The notes under the pieces were generated by a model that saw only the letters and a program-made list of their open reading frames with translations, was not told the DNA's origin and did no database searches. 64,000 nt of DNA from Pseudomonas sp. 14P_8.1_Bac3 (GTDB taxonomy: Bacteria > Pseudomonadota > Gammaproteobacteria > Pseudomonadales > Pseudomonadaceae), in contig NZ_JANLOD010000068.1 in the NCBI RefSeq assembly GCF_025466085.1, forward strand, positions 1 to 64,000, written 5' to 3'. This document shows positions 8,464 through 16,716 of the stretch, piece by piece. The position numbers and the translations under genes are program-made. How positions within the stretch are numbered: the stretch's first letter is position 1; each line of letters starts with the position of its first letter.

Positions 8464-9384
8464 ATGTCCCGTCGTCTCCCTCCCTTGTATGCCCTTCGTG
8501 CATTCGAAGCGGCGGCGCGCCATAGCTCGTTCACCCGTGCGGCCGAAGAATTGTCGATCACGCAAAGTGCGGTCAGTCGGCATATTCGTACACTCGAAGA
8601 GCATTTCGCCTGCCGCCTGTTTCATCGTAGCGGGCGCAATCTGCAACTGACCGAGTCGGCGCGGCTGATCCTGCCGGGCATCCGCGAAGGTTTTACTGCC
8701 CTCGAACGCGCCTGTAATACCTTGCGCGCCGAAGATGACATCCTGCGCATGAAAGCCCCGTCCACCCTGACCATGCGCTGGTTGCTGGCGCGGCTCAGTC
8801 GTTTCCGCCATCTGCAACCGGGCAACGAGGTGCAACTGACCAGCGCGTGGATGGACGTCGATTCGGTGGACTTCAATCATGAGCCGTTCGACTGCGCGGT
8901 GATCCTCGGCAACGGGCGTTTTCCACCGGACTGGGAGGCGAGTTTCCTGTTCCCGGAAGAACTGATTCCGGTCGGCGCGCCGAATCTTCTGAACGATCAG
9001 CCCTGGGATGTCACACGCCTGGCCAATGCCGAGTTGCTGCACCCGACGCCGGATCGGCGTGACTGGCGCAACTGGCTGGAGCGCATGGGCCTCACCGATC
9101 AGGTGTCGCTCAAGGGCGGGCAGGTGTTCGATACGCTGGAGTTGGGGATGATTGCGGCCGCCCGCGGTTATGGCGTGTCGATGGGGGATTTGCTGATGGT
9201 GGCTGAGGACGTGGCTCAGGGTCGTCTGAGTTTGCCGTGGCCGACCGCCGTCGCCAGCGGTGAGAATTATTACCTCGTCTGGCCGAAGACGCGCCCGGGA
9301 GGTGAACGTTTGCGCCGTCTCAGTGATTTCCTGCAGGGTGAAGTCCAGGCCATGAAACTGCCGGACGTCGAGCACTTGGGCTGA
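8464..9384 (+). CDS. LysR-type transcriptional regulator (GcvA-like)
   Basis: 306 residues. Winged helix-turn-helix at about 8-65 (LPPLYALRAFEAAARHSSFT, then AAEELSITQSAVSRHI), the usual form of GcvA-type regulators, followed by a periplasmic-binding-like effector domain (90-300). GTG and ATG choices agree on the ATG at 8464. It is divergent from the MATE exporter and 180 bp before the chemoreceptor. The target and inducer cannot be read from the sequence. Confidence 0.88.
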   Translation: MSRRLPPLYALRAFEAAARHSSFTRAAEELSITQSAVSRHIRTLEEHFACRLFHRSGRNLQLTESARLILPGIREGFTALERACNTLRAEDDILRMKAPSTLTMRWLLARLSRFRHLQPGNEVQLTSAWMDVDSVDFNHEPFDCAVILGNGRFPPDWEASFLFPEELIPVGAPNLLNDQPWDVTRLANAELLHPTPDRRDWRNWLERMGLTDQVSLKGGQVFDTLELGMIAAARGYGVSMGDLLMVAEDVAQGRLSLPWPTAVASGENYYLVWPKTRPGGERLRRLSDFLQGEVQAMKLPDVEHLG

Positions 9385-9563
9385 ATCGATAGAGCCGCCG
9401 AAGTTAAGGCTGCCCGCTATATCCTAACTCGCCGCTCAAGTATTCAGTTTTGCCGCCGAAGCCTACATGTGGAACCTTCGTGCAGGTTCGACGCAATTCC
9501 CATTATTAGAAATTTGCTGAGCTGCCGATCGAAGTCGATCCGGGCGCTCGGCCAGGAGCTGTC

Positions 9564-11540
9564 ATGTCTCAACCCCGTGCCCGGATCGCCTCACAGCTTG
9601 GCCTCGCGCTCGCCGTCATTCTGGCGATTGTCATCAGTGGCAGCACCGTGTTCGCCTTGCGTTCGCTGGACACGGCCAACCTCGCGACCCGCGAAGAGCA
9701 CCTGGCCAGTGAGGCCCGCTTGCTGGCCGATCAGTTGAGTACGTTTCATGGCACGCTGCGTGAAAGCACCCAGCGCCTGGCCGGCCTGTTCGAGAAGCGC
9801 TTCAGTGCGGGGCTGAGCGTGCACCCGGACGAACCGGTGGCCGTGGCGGGCGCGCAGACCCCGGGCTTGCACCTGGGCAGTGAAGTGCTGAATAACAACT
9901 TCAAGGAAGTGGACGAGTTCAAGCAGATGACCGCGGGCGTGGCGACGGTGTTCGTGCGCAGCGGCGAGGACTTCATTCGGGTCAGCACGTCCCTGAGCAA
10001 ACAGGACGGTAGCCGCGCCATCGGCACGTTGCTCGACCACGCCAATCCGGCCTATGCGCGCTTGATCGCGGGGCAGGGTTACGTGGGGCGCGCCTTGCTG
10101 TTCGAACGTTCCTACATGACCCAGTACACGCCGGTCCGCGACAGCAGCGGTAAGGTGATTGCCGTGTTGTTCGTAGGATTCGATTACACCGACGCGCAGA
10201 ACGCGCAGTTCGCCAACCTCAAACGCTTCCGCATCGGCCAGACCGGCTCGTTGGCGCTGCTGGACGAGCAGAACAAATGGCTGGTGCCGATTGCCGGCGT
10301 GCAGGCGCTGGATCAAGCGGGCCCGGCGATCGCCGCATTGGCGAAAACACCGGGCAAGGGCGATTTCTGGAGCGACACAAACGAAGATTTCTACAGCGTT
10401 GCCGTGCCTTTCGAGGGTGGTCCCTGGTCGGTCGTGGCGAGCATGCCGCAAAAAGAAATCAGAGCGGTGACCTGGAGCGTCGGCATTCAGTTGGCGATTG
10501 GCAGCCTGCTGGCGATGCTGATCGCCGTCTGCTCGGCCGTCTGGCTGTTGCGCAGCAAACTTGCGCCGCTGGGTGATCTGGTCCGCCAGGCGGAAGCCTT
10601 GGGTGCCGGTGATCTGAGTGTGCGTCTGAACGTGTCGAGCAACGACGAAATTGGTCAGTTGGCCCGCGCTTTCAACCAGATGAGCCAGGCGCTGTCGACG
10701 ATGGTCGAGCACATCCGCAAGGCCTCGCAAGAGGTCAACAGTCGAGCCCAGGCCCTGTCCGGTTTGTCCGGTGGTGCCTACGAGGGCATGGAGCAGCAGT
10801 CGGGCGAAATCAGCAGCATGGCCGGTGCCGTGGAAGAGTTCAGCGCGACCTCGCTGAACATCGCCGACAACATGGGCAACACGCAGCGCCTGGCGCAGGA
10901 AAACGCACAGCAAACCCAGATCGGTCGTACCTCGATGGGCGAAGCCTCCTCGTCGCTGGAGCAGATTGCCGGCGCCCTGAACAGCACGGCTACGGTGATC
11001 AATACCCTGGGCCAGCGCTCGCAGGAAATCGGCGGGATTGTCGGGGTGATCACATCGATTGCCGAGCAGACCAACCTGCTGGCACTCAACGCCGCCATCG
11101 AAGCGGCGCGTGCTGGTGAGCAAGGGCGTGGTTTTGCGGTGGTGGCCGACGAGGTGCGCAACCTGGCTTCGCGGACCCGTCAGGCAACCGATGAAATCTC
11201 CGGCATGATCCAGAGTATCCAGCAGGAAACCGGCAACGCCATCAGCACCATGGAGCAGGGCAACGTGCTGATGCAGGAAGGCTTATCGCGCAACGCGAAT
11301 GTCGCCTCGGCGCTGGCACGAATCGATGAGCAAAGCCGTTCCGCCGGCGAGCAGTTCGCCGCGATCACGACTGCGACCCAGGAGCAAAGCAGCACCGCGA
11401 CCTTGCTCAGCAGCAATTTGCAGAGCATTGCGTTGGCCAACAGTGAGCAGCGTGAGGTGGTGTCGAACCTGGCGGTGACGGCCAAGGAGCTGGAAAGCCT
11501 GGCGGCAGAGTTGCGGGCCGAGGTTGATCGGTTTCGTTGA
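9564..11540 (+). CDS. Methyl-accepting chemotaxis protein with a periplasmic Cache sensor
   Basis: 658 residues. A first membrane segment (about 10-32), a roughly 270-residue periplasmic Cache_3/Cache_2-type sensor, a second membrane segment (about 308-330), HAMP (330-385) and a cytoplasmic signalling hairpin with the conserved tip around IAEQTNLLALNAAIEAARAG. It would bind a ligand outside the inner membrane and control CheA. RBS CAGGAG precedes the ATG. The ligand is unknown. An AT-rich stretch with GCCGAT at about 9516 is only weakly like a FliA promoter because its spacing is wrong. Confidence 0.9.
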   Translation: MSQPRARIASQLGLALAVILAIVISGSTVFALRSLDTANLATREEHLASEARLLADQLSTFHGTLRESTQRLAGLFEKRFSAGLSVHPDEPVAVAGAQTPGLHLGSEVLNNNFKEVDEFKQMTAGVATVFVRSGEDFIRVSTSLSKQDGSRAIGTLLDHANPAYARLIAGQGYVGRALLFERSYMTQYTPVRDSSGKVIAVLFVGFDYTDAQNAQFANLKRFRIGQTGSLALLDEQNKWLVPIAGVQALDQAGPAIAALAKTPGKGDFWSDTNEDFYSVAVPFEGGPWSVVASMPQKEIRAVTWSVGIQLAIGSLLAMLIAVCSAVWLLRSKLAPLGDLVRQAEALGAGDLSVRLNVSSNDEIGQLARAFNQMSQALSTMVEHIRKASQEVNSRAQALSGLSGGAYEGMEQQSGEISSMAGAVEEFSATSLNIADNMGNTQRLAQENAQQTQIGRTSMGEASSSLEQIAGALNSTATVINTLGQRSQEIGGIVGVITSIAEQTNLLALNAAIEAARAGEQGRGFAVVADEVRNLASRTRQATDEISGMIQSIQQETGNAISTMEQGNVLMQEGLSRNANVASALARIDEQSRSAGEQFAAITTATQEQSSTATLLSSNLQSIALANSEQREVVSNLAVTAKELESLAAELRAEVDRFR

Positions 11541-11584
11541 AGTGATGCTTTGGATCGCCTTCGCGGGCAACCCGGTTCCCGCAC

Positions 11585-13078
11585 CTATTGCGTCGCCGGC
11601 CGATACTGCAACGCCTCGGCCAGATGCTCGCGGGTAATACCATCGACTCGCTCAAGATCCGCCAGCGTGCGCGCAACCTTGAGCAAGCGATGGGCCGACC
11701 TGAGCGACAAGGTCAATCGTTCGCAAGCGGTCTCCAGCCAGGTTTCATCGACTGCGGATAAGCTGCAGTGACGGCGTAGCCCCGGCAGATCGAGGAACGC
11801 ATTGGCACAACCCTGGCGTTTGTGTTGCCGCTCCCTGGCATCGGCGACCAACGTGGCGGCAGCGGCCGTGTCCTCGCCAGGCTTGACGGCTGGGTTGAGC
11901 GCCGTGGCTTCGCGGGCAACGGTCAGGTGCAGATCAATGCGATCCAGCAATGGTCCCGACAGTTTGTTGCGGTAGCGCTGGACCATGTCCGGCGTGCAGG
12001 AACATTTGCCACTCGGCTCGCCAAGATACCCACAGGGGCAAGGATTCATCGCTGCCACCAATTGAAACCGCGCCGGGAAACGTACACGGTCCTTGGCGCG
12101 GGAAATCACAATGTGGCCGGACTCCAGCGGCTCCCTCAACACCTCCAGCACTTTGCGATCAAATTCAGGCAGCTCATCCAGGAAGAGCACGCCATGGTGG
12201 GCGAGGGTGATCTCACCAGGTTGCGGTTTCGATCCACCACCGACCAGCGCCGGACCCGACGCCGAGTGGTGGGGTTGGCGGAACGGCCGCTGCGGCCAAT
12301 GACTCAGCGGCACGCAACTGGTGACCGACTGAATCGCCGCGACTTCCAGTGCTTCGCTCTCGGCCAGCGGTGGCAGCAACCCCGGCAGGCGGCTCGCCAA
12401 TAAGGTTTTCCCGGTCCCGGGCGGTCCGCTGAACAGCAGGTTATGCGCCCCCGCTGCCGCGATCAGCAATGCGCGTTTGGCCGAGAGCTGGCCCTGTACT
12501 TCATTCAAGTCTGGATAAGGCTTACTGGCGTAAAGCAGACCATTGGAAACATAAGGCGCGACCGGCGTATGCCCATTGAAATGCGCCACCGCCTCCAGCA
12601 AATGATCCACCGCAATCACCTTCAACCCTGACGCCAGGCACGCTTCCTCGGCATTCGCCCGTGGCACCATCAACGAGCGCCCGGCCTTGCGCGCCGCCAG
12701 CGCCGCCGGCAACACGCCGCGCACGGCCCGCACCGCGCCTGACAGCGCCAATTCCCCCAGGCATTCCACATCGTCCAGCGTCAACGTCGGCACCTGCACA
12801 CTGGCCGACAGAATCCCCAAGGCAATCGCCAGATCGAAGCGCCCGCCGTCCTTCGGCAAATCCGCGGGGGCCAGATTCAACGTGATCCGCCGCGCCGGAA
12901 ATTGCAGGCCGGAGTTGATGATCGCGCTGCGCACCCGATCCTTGCTTTCCTTCACCGCCGCTTCGGGCAGGCCGACCATCGTCAGCGATGGCAGACCGTT
13001 GGCCAGATGGACTTCGACGGTGACAGCGGGCGCATCCACGCCAATCTGGGCGCGGCTGTGAACGATGGAAAGGGACAT
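11585..13078 (-). CDS. comM: ComM/YifB family AAA+ ATPase (Mg-chelatase-like)
   Basis: 497 residues, the typical length. N-terminal Lon-like ChlI fold (MSLSIVHSRAQIGVDAPAV), Walker A GPPGTGKT near residue 220, Walker B LFLDELPEF near 300, and a C-terminal Mg-chelatase-like domain with a cysteine cluster (NPCPCGYLGEP). ComM is a hexameric helicase that promotes branch migration during natural transformation in other gammaproteobacteria; its role in Pseudomonas is less clear. In P. aeruginosa it lies in the same relation to ubiK and glnK. It converges on the chemoreceptor gene. Confidence 0.93.
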   Translation of the reverse strand: MSLSIVHSRAQIGVDAPAVTVEVHLANGLPSLTMVGLPEAAVKESKDRVRSAIINSGLQFPARRITLNLAPADLPKDGGRFDLAIALGILSASVQVPTLTLDDVECLGELALSGAVRAVRGVLPAALAARKAGRSLMVPRANAEEACLASGLKVIAVDHLLEAVAHFNGHTPVAPYVSNGLLYASKPYPDLNEVQGQLSAKRALLIAAAGAHNLLFSGPPGTGKTLLASRLPGLLPPLAESEALEVAAIQSVTSCVPLSHWPQRPFRQPHHSASGPALVGGGSKPQPGEITLAHHGVLFLDELPEFDRKVLEVLREPLESGHIVISRAKDRVRFPARFQLVAAMNPCPCGYLGEPSGKCSCTPDMVQRYRNKLSGPLLDRIDLHLTVAREATALNPAVKPGEDTAAAATLVADARERQHKRQGCANAFLDLPGLRRHCSLSAVDETWLETACERLTLSLRSAHRLLKVARTLADLERVDGITREHLAEALQYRPATQ

Positions 13079-13209
13079 GGTCGTTCCTTGAGTTTTGCGG
13101 GGGCCGCTTCCTGCGGTTTTTTAAGGGTAGTCGGGTGGTGACGATTTGGTGTGGCGGCGGAGGCGCCAAACTTTCGCAGAATGTTGCAAGCGTTGTTGCG
13201 CCGCTTTGG

Positions 13210-13532
13210 ATGCGAAAGAAACCGCCACTCGGGCGGATCCTCAAGTGTTCTGAGACTGAATATCTGTTTCGCAACGGCAAGGCCCGTATGTGGTCAGCCA
13301 TTCTGAGTGTCGTGGAACGAAAGCTGACGATGCTTGACGCGGCTGCGGTTCTGATGGACCTTCGATCACCCCCTGGCAACCGATTGGAGGCGCTGGAAGG
13401 CAATCGAAAAGGTCAGTACAGCATCCGGAATTTTGGCTGAACCTGCAATTAACCTACGATTTACGCAAAGCCGAAATTGAACGAGGGGCTGCAATTCGGG
13501 ATCAGGTCGAGCGGCTTGCGCACTGTGCCTGA
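13210..13532 (+). pseudogene. Collapsed higBA toxin-antitoxin locus (higB 5' part joined to higA 3' end)
   Basis: From ATG 13210 the frame reads a HigB/RelE-type toxin: KCSETEYLFRNGKARMWSAI, VERKLTMLDAA, then LRSPPGNRLEAL and GQYSIR, where the toxin should continue with its INDQWRI-like core. Instead it meets a stop at 13440. In a shifted frame, from 13428, the sequence reads EFWLNLQLTYDLRKAEIE and ends RDQVERLAHCA at a TGA (13530-13532), which is the usual end of a HigA antitoxin. So about 20 toxin residues and almost the whole antitoxin, including its helix-turn-helix, were removed by one deletion. No functional product is expected. The true toxin start may be slightly different. Confidence 0.8.
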
Positions 13533-13551
13533 GTGTTGTCCGGGATTATTG

Positions 13552-13580
13552 AACCCCACGCCAAAGGCGTGGGGTTTTTT
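13552..13580 (+). terminator. Rho-independent terminator of the former higBA locus
   Basis: Stem AACCCCACGCC / GGCGTGGGGTT with loop AAA, followed by a run of T. It sits 20 bp after the higA-like stop. Confidence 0.9.
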
Positions 13581-13628
13581 ATTCAGGATGCGTGAAGCAT
13601 CTTCGCGGCTCTTTTCCACCAAGGTGAA

Positions 13629-13712
13629 TTAATAGCAAAGCTTGAGGGCGTGGAGGTGGAGTTTGTGGCGGGTGAAGGTGTGGGGAATTAGATAATCGTT
13701 ATCGCAATTCAT
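13629..13712 (-). CDS. Possible 27-residue peptide or truncated gene start
   Basis: An ATG at 13712 with a good AGGAG eight bases upstream starts a 27-codon frame (MNCDNDYLIPHTFTRHKLHL, then HALKLCY) ending at TAA 13629. It follows directly after the structured element at 13714-13921. It may be a real small peptide, or the surviving start of a longer gene lost by deletion. No family is recognised. Confidence 0.3.
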   Translation of the reverse strand: MNCDNDYLIPHTFTRHKLHLHALKLCY

Positions 13713-13713
13713 T

Positions 13714-13921
13714 GATACAGCTCCTTTTGCCGGAAGGGCTGCCAGCAATTGTCGCCAAACAATTGGGTGGCAGCTGTACGCGGGTTGGCGAACCGGAGCA
13801 AAAGGAACCCGGCAGACCCGAAGGTCTCCCCACGCACAACCGCCATGACCTGGGTCGATGGTCGTCGCGCTCCTTAAGCTTCCAGGTCGCCAAACCCAGT
13901 GCTGAACATTCAGCATTGGGT
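13714..13921 (-). promoter_or_regulatory. Structured leader-like element with three hairpins
   Basis: Read on the minus strand the segment has three helices in order: 13894-13921 (12-bp stem with one G-T pair); 13814-13827, a 5-bp stem closed by a TTCG tetraloop; and 13738-13774, a two-part stem GCTGCCA/TGGCAGC plus CAATTGT/ACAATTG. The AGGAG and ATG of the 27-codon frame follow at once. I recall similar sequence ahead of small genes in other P. fluorescens genomes, but cannot confirm this here. It could be an RNA leader or a dispersed repeat. Confidence 0.4.
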
Positions 13922-13971
13922 GAGCTTAAAAACCGGAGCTTTGCGGCGCAATCGGACGGCGGTGGTTTTGT

Positions 13972-14026
13972 TGTAGGAAGGTGCCGGGATTTTTGAGGGT
14001 GATCGCACTTGGCACCAATTCCTACA
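13972..14026. repeat. 55-bp imperfect inverted repeat
   Basis: TGTAGGAA at 13972-13979 pairs with TTCCTACA at 14019-14026, and GGTGCC with GGCACC inside, around a spacer of about 25 bases. It differs from the REP cores elsewhere in the window. With the higBA relic and the REP singlet it fills a 580-bp stretch (13533-14111) that holds no convincing long gene. Confidence 0.65.
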
Positions 14027-14055
14027 GATGCATCTGAGGGTCGTGCCGACCTTCA

Positions 14056-14079
14056 ATCGCGAGCAGGCTCGCTCCCACA
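14056..14079. repeat. Single REP element
   Basis: ATCGCGAGCAGGCTCGCTCC followed by CACA: one REP arm with its own short internal hairpin, without the facing partner seen at most other sites. Confidence 0.8.
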
Positions 14080-14111
14080 TTAGATCGGGTTTCAAAGTGG
14101 GATTTGCGGGG

Positions 14112-14372
14112 TTATACAGTTGGGGGATTGAGCTTCGCTTCCAACTCCGCCACCTTCGTCTCAAGGCTCTCCAACCGCGCCCGGGTCCGTGCGAGCACAA
14201 CCATCTGGCTATCGAATTCTTCCCGACTCACCAGGTCCAGTTTGCTGAAACCGCTTTGCAGCAACGCTTTGAACTGGCTTTCGATTTCGCTTTTTGGCAG
14301 TGGGGTGTCGCCGCTGAAGAGGCGGGAGGCAGTGCCGGTCAGGGCGTCGAGGAAGTCTTTGGGCGCGAGCAT
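14112..14372 (-). CDS. ubiK: Ubiquinone biosynthesis accessory factor UbiK
   Basis: 86 residues, the size of the YqiC/BMFP family. It starts MLAPKDFLDALTGTASRLFS and ends in a coiled coil (LARTRARLESLETKVAELEA), the region that trimerises in this family. UbiK assists the soluble ubiquinone-synthesis complex together with UbiJ under aerobic conditions. It is divergent from the glnK promoter region and next to comM, as elsewhere in Pseudomonas. Confidence 0.9.
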   Translation of the reverse strand: MLAPKDFLDALTGTASRLFSGDTPLPKSEIESQFKALLQSGFSKLDLVSREEFDSQMVVLARTRARLESLETKVAELEAKLNPPTV

Positions 14373-14443
14373 GGTGAAGGTCCTGGAAACAATGGCGGGC
14401 AGTGTATCACGCAGTGTCTATAGTCAATTCCGACCGCTGACCA

Positions 14444-14493
14444 TGCACGCTTTTCGCGCAGGCGGACGGACGGCGCCGCACCGTTGTTGTGCG
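14444..14493 (+). promoter_or_regulatory. Two NtrC-like binding sites upstream of glnK
   Basis: Site 1 at 14444-14460 is TGCACGCTTTTCGCGCA, fitting TGC-N11-GCA. Site 2 at 14477-14493 is CGCACCGTTGTTGTGCG, a dyad of the same 17-bp length. Their centres are 33 bp apart (about three helical turns), and they lie 75-125 bp upstream of the sigma-54 promoter, as in NtrC enhancers. Confidence 0.75.
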
Positions 14494-14567
14494 TATCTGC
14501 CGCGCCGTTCGGGCGCCGGTGCCGGTTGCGACGGCCAAAGGATTGAATTCAGTGGTTTTTGGCGAGA

Positions 14568-14583
14568 TGGCAAGCTTTCTGCT
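14568..14583 (+). promoter_or_regulatory. Sigma-54 promoter of glnK-amtB
   Basis: TGGCAAGCTTTCTGCT has the -24 GG and -12 GC ten bases apart and matches TGGCACG-N4-TTGCT at all but two positions. The glnK start lies 208 bp downstream, so the mRNA would have a leader of nearly 200 bases. Confidence 0.8.
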
Positions 14584-14790
14584 TAGTCGGTAGTGACCCA
14601 TGCACTGATGCAGTCGATGTGACGAATGCAGTGCGCCAAGCGGAACGGGGAAGTGTTTCGTGCGGAGTGGTTAGCTGGCGTCGGACGGGCAGGTAAGGCC
14701 GACGATGCGTTACAAAGCCAGGCACTGCGCTTAGACTTGAGTCGGGTTTGTTTTCCTGGGGCAAGTCCACCAATTCGGGAGAGAGTTTTC

Positions 14791-15129
14791 ATGAAGCTAG
14801 TCACTGCCATCATCAAGCCGTTCAAGTTGGACGACGTGCGCGAGTCGCTGTCCGAGATCGGCGTGCAGGGCATTACCGTTACTGAAGTCAAAGGCTTCGG
14901 TCGGCAGAAGGGTCACACCGAGCTGTATCGCGGCGCGGAATACGTGGTCGATTTCCTGCCCAAGGTGAAGATCGATGTTGCCATTGACGACAAGGATCTT
15001 GACCGGGTTATCGAGGCGATAACCAAGGCTGCCAACACCGGCAAGATCGGTGACGGCAAGATCTTCGTGGTCAATCTGGAACAGGCGATTCGCATCCGTA
15101 CCGGCGAAACCGATACCGACGCGATTTAA
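14791..15129 (+). CDS. glnK: Nitrogen regulatory protein P-II (GlnK)
   Basis: 112 residues, exact P-II length. Tyrosine 51, the uridylylation site, sits in the T-loop GHTELYRGAEYVVDF, and the B- and C-loop segments (TGKIGDGKIFV; AIRIRTGETDTDAI) are present. P-II binds ATP/ADP and 2-oxoglutarate and, when not uridylylated, blocks AmtB and acts on GlnE and NtrB. The start at 14791 follows GGGAGAG. A 36-bp gap separates it from amtB, forming the common glnK-amtB operon, here behind a sigma-54 promoter and NtrC-like sites. Confidence 0.96.
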   Translation: MKLVTAIIKPFKLDDVRESLSEIGVQGITVTEVKGFGRQKGHTELYRGAEYVVDFLPKVKIDVAIDDKDLDRVIEAITKAANTGKIGDGKIFVVNLEQAIRIRTGETDTDAI

Positions 15130-15165
15130 GCCGCCACAAACCCCAACGCCCCAGGAGAAAACAAT

Positions 15166-16503
15166 ATGACTCTGCGTAAATTCGCAGGGCTAGGAGCCCT
15201 GTTGTCCCTCGTAATGCCCAGCCTGGCCATGGCGGCAGACGAAGTGGCGGCCCCAGTCCTCAATTCCGGCGATACCGCCTGGATGCTGACCTCTACAGCC
15301 CTCGTGCTGTTCATGACCATTCCCGGCCTCGCGTTGTTCTACGGCGGCATGGTTCGCTCCAAAAACATTCTTTCCGTGATGATGCAGTGCTTCGCCATTA
15401 CCGGTCTGATCAGCGTGTTGTGGGTCATTTATGGCTACAGCATCGCGTTCGACACTACCGGCATGGAGCAGGGCGTCGTCAATTTCAACTCGTTCTTCGG
15501 CGGCATGGGCAAGGCGTTCCTCGCCGGTGTCACGCCAGCCAGCCTGACCGGGCCTGCGGCGCTGTTCCCCGAGGCGGTGTTCATCACCTTCCAGATGACC
15601 TTCGCCATCATCACTCCCGCGCTGATCGTCGGTGCCTTCGCCGAGCGGATGAAGTTCTCCGCCATGCTGATCTTCATGGGCGTGTGGTTCACCCTGGTGT
15701 ATGCACCGATCGCGCACATGGTCTGGTCCGGTAACGGCGGCCTGTTGTGGGATTGGGGCGTGCTGGACTTCGCCGGCGGCACCGTGGTGCACATCAACGC
15801 GGGTGTGGCCGGTCTGATTGCCTGCCTGGTGCTGGGCAAGCGCAAAGGCTTCCCGACCACCCCGATGGCCCCGCACAACCTCGGTTACACCCTGGTGGGC
15901 GCGGCGATGCTGTGGGTCGGCTGGTTCGGTTTCAACGCCGGTTCTGCCGCCGCGGCCAACGGCACGGCCGGTATGGCGATGCTGGTGACTCAGATCGCAA
16001 CCGCCGCTGCTGCACTGGGCTGGATGTTCGCCGAGTGGGTCACCCACGGCAAACCCAGCGCACTGGGTATCGCCTCGGGTGTTGTGGCCGGTCTGGTCGC
16101 GATTACCCCGGCCGCTGGCACCGTGGGCCCGATGGGCGCGCTGGTGATCGGTCTGGCAGCGGGCGTGGTGTGCTTCTTCTGCGCCACCACCCTGAAACGC
16201 AAACTCGGTTATGACGATTCCCTGGACGCCTTCGGTGTACACGGTATCGGCGGTATCCTCGGTGCGATCCTGACCGGTGTGTTCGCCGCACCGTCCCTGG
16301 GCGGCTTCGGCACCGTCACCGACATCGCCGCACAAGTCTGGATTCAGTGCAAAGGCGTGGGCTTCACGGTGATCTACACCGCGATCGTCACCTTCGTCAT
16401 TCTCAAGGTACTGGACGCCGTCATGGGCCTGCGTATCACTGAAGAAGAAGAGGCTGTCGGCATCGACCTGGCGCTTCACAACGAGCGCGGCTACAACCTG
16501 TAA
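15166..16503 (+). CDS. amtB: Ammonium transporter AmtB
   Basis: 445 residues. A cleavable signal peptide (MTLRKFAGLGALLSLVMPSL, then AMA) is followed by eleven membrane segments. The twin pore histidines are visible as H184 in AHMVWSG and H359 in FGVHGIGG, and GAFAERMKFSA is typical of the family. It carries ammonium across the inner membrane as a trimer gated by GlnK. The C-terminal tail (LRITEEEEAVGIDLALHNER) is the GlnK-binding segment. It is cotranscribed with glnK and ends at a strong terminator. Confidence 0.96.
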   Translation: MTLRKFAGLGALLSLVMPSLAMAADEVAAPVLNSGDTAWMLTSTALVLFMTIPGLALFYGGMVRSKNILSVMMQCFAITGLISVLWVIYGYSIAFDTTGMEQGVVNFNSFFGGMGKAFLAGVTPASLTGPAALFPEAVFITFQMTFAIITPALIVGAFAERMKFSAMLIFMGVWFTLVYAPIAHMVWSGNGGLLWDWGVLDFAGGTVVHINAGVAGLIACLVLGKRKGFPTTPMAPHNLGYTLVGAAMLWVGWFGFNAGSAAAANGTAGMAMLVTQIATAAAALGWMFAEWVTHGKPSALGIASGVVAGLVAITPAAGTVGPMGALVIGLAAGVVCFFCATTLKRKLGYDDSLDAFGVHGIGGILGAILTGVFAAPSLGGFGTVTDIAAQVWIQCKGVGFTVIYTAIVTFVILKVLDAVMGLRITEEEEAVGIDLALHNERGYNL

Positions 16504-16520
16504 GACGCGTATCAAAAACT

Positions 16521-16545
16521 TGCCCGGCTTGCCGGGCATTTTTTT
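16521..16545 (+). terminator. Terminator after amtB
   Basis: TGCCCGGC / GCCGGGCA stem with a two-base loop followed by ATTTTTTTG. Confidence 0.92.
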
Positions 16546-16716
16546 GTCCGGGATTTGTCAGTGTAGGCACAGCTGAAAGGTTTTTTCGTACACGTTTGAT
16601 GGCGTTTGCGCCGGGCGTTTTTCTACGGCCAATCACTTACATGATTGAAGGAATATTAGGGCCTTTGTTTTTTCCCAGAGCGCGCTAGAATGCGCCCCGA
16701 ACGTGCGGAGAACTGT

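Noticed and set aside
9490..9560. FliA (sigma-28) promoter before the chemoreceptor
   Set aside because: A GCCGAT box is present but the upstream TAGA box is two bases too close, and the rest does not fit.
13712..13996. 94-codon plus-strand frame across the structured element
   Set aside because: It has no ribosome site, crosses two strong hairpins and does not resemble any protein; the repeat or leader explanation fits better.
15190..16539. 449-codon minus-strand frame opposite amtB
   Set aside because: It is a shadow of amtB caused by high third-position GC; rich in His, Gln and Gly, without known domains.
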